A stretch of DNA of 64,000 nt from Telopea speciosissima (taxonomy: Eukaryota; Streptophyta; Magnoliopsida; Proteales; Proteaceae). Made by a program: the position numbers and the translations under genes. Position 1 is the first letter of the stretch; each line of letters starts with the position of its first letter. Below the pieces are notes generated by a model. It had not been told where the DNA came from and searched no databases. It saw only the letters and a list, made by a program, of their open reading frames with translations. The stretch spans positions 12,475,563-12,539,562 of the forward strand of contig NC_057922.1 of NCBI RefSeq assembly GCF_018873765.1, given 5' to 3'. Shown piece by piece: positions 59,101 to 64,000 of this stretch.

Positions 59101-62100
59101 GGTTTAAACTGAAACAAATTTCAGAATCAGGGATTTTCTCGTAATATCAAGTAATAGGGGCTTTCGTGTAAATAGGTAAATTTATTTTCTTCTTCAACCT
59201 TTGACAAAACAAGGTAGTGGTAACCCAGGCTGCTATCGAATGAAAAAAACTCACCCTGTAGGACCGTATTTGGTCCGAGATTTTAGGTGCACATTTGTAA
59301 CAGCTAGGCAGGTCAATTAGGATCAATCAACTACAGGCCTGAAGATCAAGTATTAAAATAGTAATAATTTATGCAAACAGGTTCTGGCAGCAGTCAAGGA
59401 AGCAGACATAAACTTCAATGTGAATCTCACAACAGAGAAGGAATTTTGAGTTGAAACTCGAGGGCTTGGGTCACCCATGAAGGGGCAACTTATGCACAGA
59501 ATCTTGGGATAAAAGGAGTTGAATTGATGGAGATCAATCCAACCAAGGTGGGCTGCAACCCTGCAAGTACTGCCCAGGAACAAAGTATGGGGAAAGGGCT
59601 CAAGAACTGAAACAAGGAAAGTAATAGAAAGATGAAATGAGAAGGGAAGGAGGAAGAAGAAAATTGAAAGAGAAAGGAGAAGGGCCATTGGGAGGAAAAC
59701 ACCTGAGAGGAGTGGCCTAGTCTGAATTGATGAGGAAGGAGAAGAAATCACATGGACAGCAACATGCCACAGCAGCACTAACTTAAAAACATTCAATGGT
59801 ATTCAATCAAATCGTTTTTTGTTTAGGTTGGGGGGAGGGGGGGGGGTTGAGTTACATGCTTTAAATAATAAAGGAAATAGAAGTGTAGTCAAGATAGACT
59901 TCCTAATTAGTAAAAACTATACAATAATAAAATAAGACTTCTAAAGGATCCAAAAGACTCCCTAATCCTATAATAATCTACTACTGGACCCCACGTGATC
60001 TTATACATTACTTAATCCCATTCCCATCTACCCCTTAAATCTCAAATTTTGGGCTTATAAAGAGGCTCATTACATAAGTTAAATCCCAACGATAAGTAGC
60101 TCAATGCCTATAGACCACAACCATGGGCCAAAATAAATATTTGGAGGTCCCCCTAGCCCTATATAACCTCTATTTGTCACCTAATCCAAGTATAAACAGA
60201 AAACCATAATAATAAATTTCAAAATAAGGGGTATTCATATCTACTGGCTTTGCTTCTTTCAAACTTTTATTATATTAGTAACGACTGACTAAACATTAGG
60301 ACTTCTTTAAAGTAACAGCTGTCCTAGTAACCAATCACCAAAACACCTCCAAATTATTAGGCTTACTTGCTCAAGTAAAGAGTTTAAAGTATGCCCCTCT
60401 ATCACTTAAAAATGATTCCTAAACCCATTCTTCATAAAAATATAATCCCCTTATGAAAACTGGCTCAAATAGGATTCCTTGTAAGAGAAAGCTTTTAATT
60501 TGCTGCTGGAGATACTCCTCCGTCAAAACCCCCTACTTGTCAAAGACTAAATGTTGACTTTTGTGGAATTAGTGTACCTCATAATCACAGATTCATTAAT
60601 AAATGCTTTGTTTATGTGGACATTATACACTGCGTGAGGGATGTTATTGTTTAATCCAGTTGATGAATGAAATCAATTATTTTCTTCTACATTATCTAGA
60701 TTTATCCTTATGGGAATGCTGACACAAAGGATCAAAGTAAATATCTTATCTCCATATTTGAAATACGTTTTAAGCATTTAATGCAACTTCGCTTATGAAG
60801 TTGTATCTTTCTTCCAGGAGGCATATGTAAAAGCACTAGGTAGAGGCTTCTCATCTGCACCTTTCAACACTTTTACAATCAGGTTCAGACCTTCGAGTAG
60901 TTCTGGTTTGCATGTTGATGGGGATTCCAATTCTGAGGTATGTCAGTAGCTGCAGTTCTTTTGGAATTGTGAATTATTGTCTGTTACCCATGATTGGGCA
61001 GATTTGGGTGGTACTAGGGTACCGAAAAGATATATGGGGAGATGAAATTATTATCTGGGAAATGTGAGACAAGTATGTGAATATTATGATTAATTTTATT
61101 TTGTTTGTATGTCTATCATGAAATGTTTCAATTATGGTGTACTTGAAGTAAAAGGGCATACCCAGTGCACGAGGCTCCTGCCACTGTGGGGTCTGGCGAG
61201 GGTCATAATGTACGCAACCTTACCCCTGCTTTTGCAGAGAGGTTGTTTCCAGACTCAAACCCGTGACTACTTGGTCACAATGGAGCAACCTTACCATTGC
61301 ACCAAGGCCCGCCCTCTTATGATGTACTTGGAGTGAGAACAACTTAGTTCATACCCAGACCAGATGCATATAATGGGTCTAGAGCCTATTGGCATCCCTA
61401 AATTGACCAGAAATTACTTATCTTGTGCTTGCTGATACAGCGGTATCTGGAATCTCTTGGTTGTCTGTGGCAGTTTGCCACATTCAAGGACACATATTGG
61501 TGGATCACGTGAGACAACTCCTAGTCCAGGGGTTCATTTGCCAGCATTCCTTCTTTTCTATGCTTTAAAATTGGTTTCTTCAAAGCAAATGATAAAATAA
61601 GAAGGGAAAAAAATATTTTCTTGATCTCTTTTTTTTTTTTTTTTTTGGGGGGGGGGGGGGGGAGGGAGGAATGACCCATTATGGTTGGCCTGCTACATCA
61701 GCTCAGGCGTAATATAGGCTCTTAGAGTATTCAATAACATAAACATAGCAGTCAATTTCTATTTTAAATATATTTGATATTAGTACCAAAAACTGTATAA
61801 CTGCCAAATATGATTTCTCTGCTACAATTCAGGCTTCTGAAATTGTAGTAGAAGCATTTGAAGATCCCGAGAACCTCACAAGCAATTGGCAATTCACACT
61901 CTTCGAGCTGGCTGGTACTCATTATGCTGCAATTTGCAAGGAAAAAGACAATATTCTCAATGGTGAGTCCTTTAGTTTCTGTCAAACTATGAACTTGAAA
62001 AATGCATGGATGCTCATTTTGTATGTTGCAAGTTGCAGATGACGTATCTGGCTGGATGAGGTTGAAAGTGTGGAGAACTATTCCATTTGTAGAAGATGAA

Positions 62101-62148
62101 TGTGTCTGTGGAACTGAAGCAGTTAAAATAATTTGTGGGATGACTTAG
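53137..62148 (+). CDS. mtPPT: 4'-phosphopantetheinyl transferase, probably organellar
   Basis: Eight exons: 53137-53213, 53430-53605, 57148-57212, 57365-57466, 57595-57750, 60818-60937, 61833-61962, 62039-62148. All junctions are GT-AG and in phase, giving 311 aa. The enzyme moves 4'-phosphopantetheine from CoA to a Ser of carrier proteins (holo-ACP synthesis). Landmarks: residues 1-26 are basic/Ser-rich without acids, like a transit peptide; then ETHFWYILPDEV, LVRTTLARY, LKFGKNNYGKPE, LHFNISHT, the metal-binding IGIDVE, and LWTLKEAYVKALG (the WxxKEA motif, split by intron 5). Arabidopsis mtPPT, the mitochondrial enzyme, belongs to this Sfp-type family; orthology and mitochondrial location are inference. 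The start was chosen because its frame is open from the ATG and splices exactly into exon 2. Confidence 0.92.
53735..54305 (+). mobile_element. LINE 3' fragment, plus strand
   Basis: GTAGCTGAGATAAGGATGCT (53746 onward) and the downstream text match the inverse of 52080-52600 in content and order. The tail CATGTAGCCGACCCCATTAA with GTTGTTGT is at 54259-54305. C runs and pyrimidine-rich sequence interrupt it near 54110-54190. Confidence 0.7.
56205..56449. repeat. 123-bp tandem duplication
   Basis: Two units (56205-56327 and 56328-56449) share GCGAGATCGCTTCACACC or its variant, TGTATTCCTGAGTGAGA and GGGAGAGAGGGAGGTTTGGG, with several substitutions. No domain is recognised in the open frame across them. 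Confidence 0.85.
57751..60817 (+). other. Intron 5 of the transferase gene
   Basis: 3.1 kb. The left part (57840-57960) has ACTCGGTT / AACCGAG words of a decayed transposon; 58236-58418 (minus) resembles the C-terminus of a hAT-associated transposase ORF; 58740-60540 is repeat-like, with a G run near 59830. No host gene recognised. Confidence 0.55.
58236..58418 (-). pseudogene. Possible hAT transposase C-terminal relic
   Basis: The minus strand reads QQPGGSSSGS...PYPRIGYLQLVDD...YMNCMEDYVQFFSS, similar to the tail that follows the dimerisation domain in some plant hAT-like proteins. Only this tail is present. The assignment is from memory of the family layout. Confidence 0.35.
61153..61312 (-). 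mobile_element. Au-like SINE, minus strand
   Basis: Reverse complement carries the head (CCAAGTAGTCACGGGTTTGA-type B-box region), AAACAACCTCTCTGC, AAGGTTGCGTACATTATGAC and GGAGCCTCGTGCACTGGGTA. It is the most complete of the three copies and lies in intron 6 of the transferase gene. Confidence 0.8.
61621..61663. repeat. Adjacent T and G homopolymer runs
   Basis: About 17 T residues are followed immediately by about 16 G residues in intron 6 of the transferase gene. Other long G or C runs occur near 23986, 27512, 36640, 46365 and 54112. Confidence 0.8.
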
Positions 62149-63999
62149 TGGTTCTTTTGCACCATTTGTTTTGCTCCCATGCTGTTTGAATTGACCAGGT
62201 TAGATCCCAATTTTATGTGTCGTTAACATTGGAAATGATTCAATAGATAAGACCAATGCATGAGTATCAGATCTAATAACCTTGACAAATGAATAGGCTA
62301 GTTTTCTGGTTATGAATTCAAAACTGCTGTTCATACTTCCATCAATTTCTACCATTTTAATATTTTCTTCTATTGCCATTCCACATCTCATGTATATCCA
62401 GACAGTAAGGGTATTATTGTGGGAACAGTAAGCATGTGGTTACCATTTTTCTTATCCCTATAAATCCAAGTAAATTGTTGGCGAACGCAGGGATATAGGG
62501 ATGGCAATGGATCAGTGTGGCCTGTCAAACTGTGACCTTTGTGCTGACCCCTATTGGTAAGGGTTTGGATGAACCCTTACGGAGTGGGGATGGGGTCAGT
62601 CATGTTAATTCAAGGATGATTAGTTCTTTGCATGCTTGGCGGGGCTGGGCTGTTAGGGTAATAGGGTTGGTTTTTGTTTTGGTGAAAGTAGATCATGGTC
62701 AGCTGGTATTATAATGTCTTCTAACCTATTGGAGCAACATCACACACCTAACAGAAGTTTCTCTATAATTTTGTGGAAGTAAGCATTCTATCTGATGAGT
62801 TGAGCCTAATGATGACGACAGCTTAATTGATTCTTTCTGTTGATGGCTACAAGTTCAATCTTGGATATTAGCAATTTAATTATGATAGATTCAGTAACTA
62901 CACAAAGTATTCCTGTAAATAAGCCACGAGAGGTGTTTAGTTATGCACTCTCCTTGAGAGTCTGAAGGGTTTGCAAGTAAGCGGCATGGGGCCCATAATC
63001 TATAAAAGCTATGTATTTTTTGGTCCTGTTCTACTTGGTTAATGGAAAAGAAACTGGAAGCAGGAAACAAAATTCAGATGTCATAGCCGTGTGTGGTTGG
63101 TTAGAAGAACTTACATGAAATAGAAAAAAAGCTTCATGAAATCAAATGGACAGTGGAGGGGAGATCTTTGTTTTCACAAGATTTTTTTGAAGATTCCTCC
63201 ATTGCCCTTTTCATTTGGTTAAATGGAAAGGTAAGACCCCTTACGTTTACACTTATCCCCAGGCCTATTCCTGAAAGATAAAGAGACATTACCCTTTTTT
63301 TTTTTTTGTCCTTCTGGTAAATAAGAAACATTGCCCTTACTTTCAAGTCATCTCAGGTAAGGCTGGTAGACAGATACCCATTCTGATGCAGGGCCAGATG
63401 TAAATTATGAAACCAGTCCGATCAAGCAGTCCAAGGACCAACTCGGTTGAGGTTTTCTCGGCATCTTTGATAAATTGCCCAGCCTTTGTGGTTGTCACGT
63501 CATCAACGATATTTTGGAGCTTTCTCGCACTATTTTTTGGCAAAGAGAGGGCATACAAGGCATAACCGATTTCTATAATGATCCATCTTCCCATCCCTAT
63601 ATTCTAGGAACTGAAAGTCTATCTAGAAGATATCGAGTTTGGGAAGCAATGGACCTACACTAGCGTGAGATGAAGCATGGAGGCTTTTATTCCTTCCTAT
63701 ATTTTAGAAAAATTGTGGGATTTAGAGAGAGAGAGAGAGGGTTTTGAGAGTTCTCCCACATTCCGAGAGATTTTATATTTTTTTTTCCATTTTTTTAGGA
63801 GTTCATGTGCCTTGGACCCCATCCACGAATTAGTTACCTTGGCTAGTTATTTATTTATTTTCTCTCTTCTTTTTGTGAGTTAAGTTGCAATTAATCTTAG
63901 TCGTAGAATTTAATAGGCTTAGAGATTAGCTAGGTTTTATTTTGGTTTCTTATAAATGTAAGAGCTATGCTCATTGAGAAGTGAAGAATGAATTAATGA
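62149..63999. other. Intergenic downstream of the transferase gene
   Basis: Starts with the 3' UTR. A minus-strand open frame at 63343-63594 (83 codons) has no recognisable domain. From about 63660 the sequence (GAGAGAGAG leader, TATAAATGTAAGAGC, GTGAAGAATGAATTAATGAA) resembles the R-U5 end of a plant LTR, but the partner LTR would lie outside the window. Confidence 0.4.
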
Positions 64000-64000
64000 A

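Noticed and set aside
63343-63594. 83-codon minus-strand ORF downstream of the transferase gene
   Set aside because: No domain recognised, not continuous with exons on either side, and it lies in repeat-like sequence.
1-63999. CRISPR arrays, operons or bacterial-type systems
   Set aside because: No regularly spaced identical repeats; gene structure is plainly plant nuclear with GT-AG introns.

Overview
The window is plant nuclear DNA: intron-rich genes with GT-AG junctions, AT-rich intergenic sequence, (CT)n tracts near transcription starts, and many plant-type transposons (Au-like SINEs, LINE tails, LTR elements primed by initiator Met-tRNA, MULE and hAT MITEs). Family content suggests a broad-leaved (non-grass) angiosperm; I cannot name the species from sequence alone.

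Region by region. (1) 1-11 kb, minus strand: a cluster of fasciclin-like arabinogalactan protein (FLA) genes. Two are intact single-exon genes (5373-6296 and 10026-10931). A third is only a 3' remnant (2855-3190). The block 1-3190 is a diverged copy of about 7690-10345, so the cluster grew by segmental duplication; a MULE and an LTR-like sequence then entered it. (2) 11-18.9 kb: repeat-rich spacer with a clean solo LTR (12774-13607) that interrupts a decayed defensin-like gene, several MITEs, and two broken copies of the promoter and first exon of the next gene, one of them inverted. (3) 18.95-33.2 kb, plus strand: a selenoprotein-H-like (Cys form, CxxC) gene of four exons, 170 aa, whose 8.5-kb third intron is built from an LTR retroelement, a Pack-MULE-like element carrying a DUF295/F-box gene fragment, a LINE fragment, a SINE and a MITE. 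(4) 36.17-46.9 kb, minus strand: VPS29, the retromer subunit, three coding exons, 190 aa, with an old LTR retrotransposon in intron 2. (5) 48.5-62.15 kb, plus strand: a 4'-phosphopantetheinyl transferase gene, eight coding exons, 311 aa, probably organellar, with a short upstream ORF just before its start. (6) 62.2-64 kb: intergenic, ending in sequence that resembles an LTR.

The genes are unrelated housekeeping or cell-wall genes and do not form a pathway. The selenoprotein-H-like gene and VPS29 are convergent; VPS29 and the transferase gene are divergent and probably share the 46.9-48.5 kb promoter interval. The most interesting items are the defensin-like gene split by the solo LTR, the gene-capturing MULE nested in a retroelement in an intron, and the chimeric 71-codon ORF created at the inverted copy of the selenoprotein-H-like promoter.
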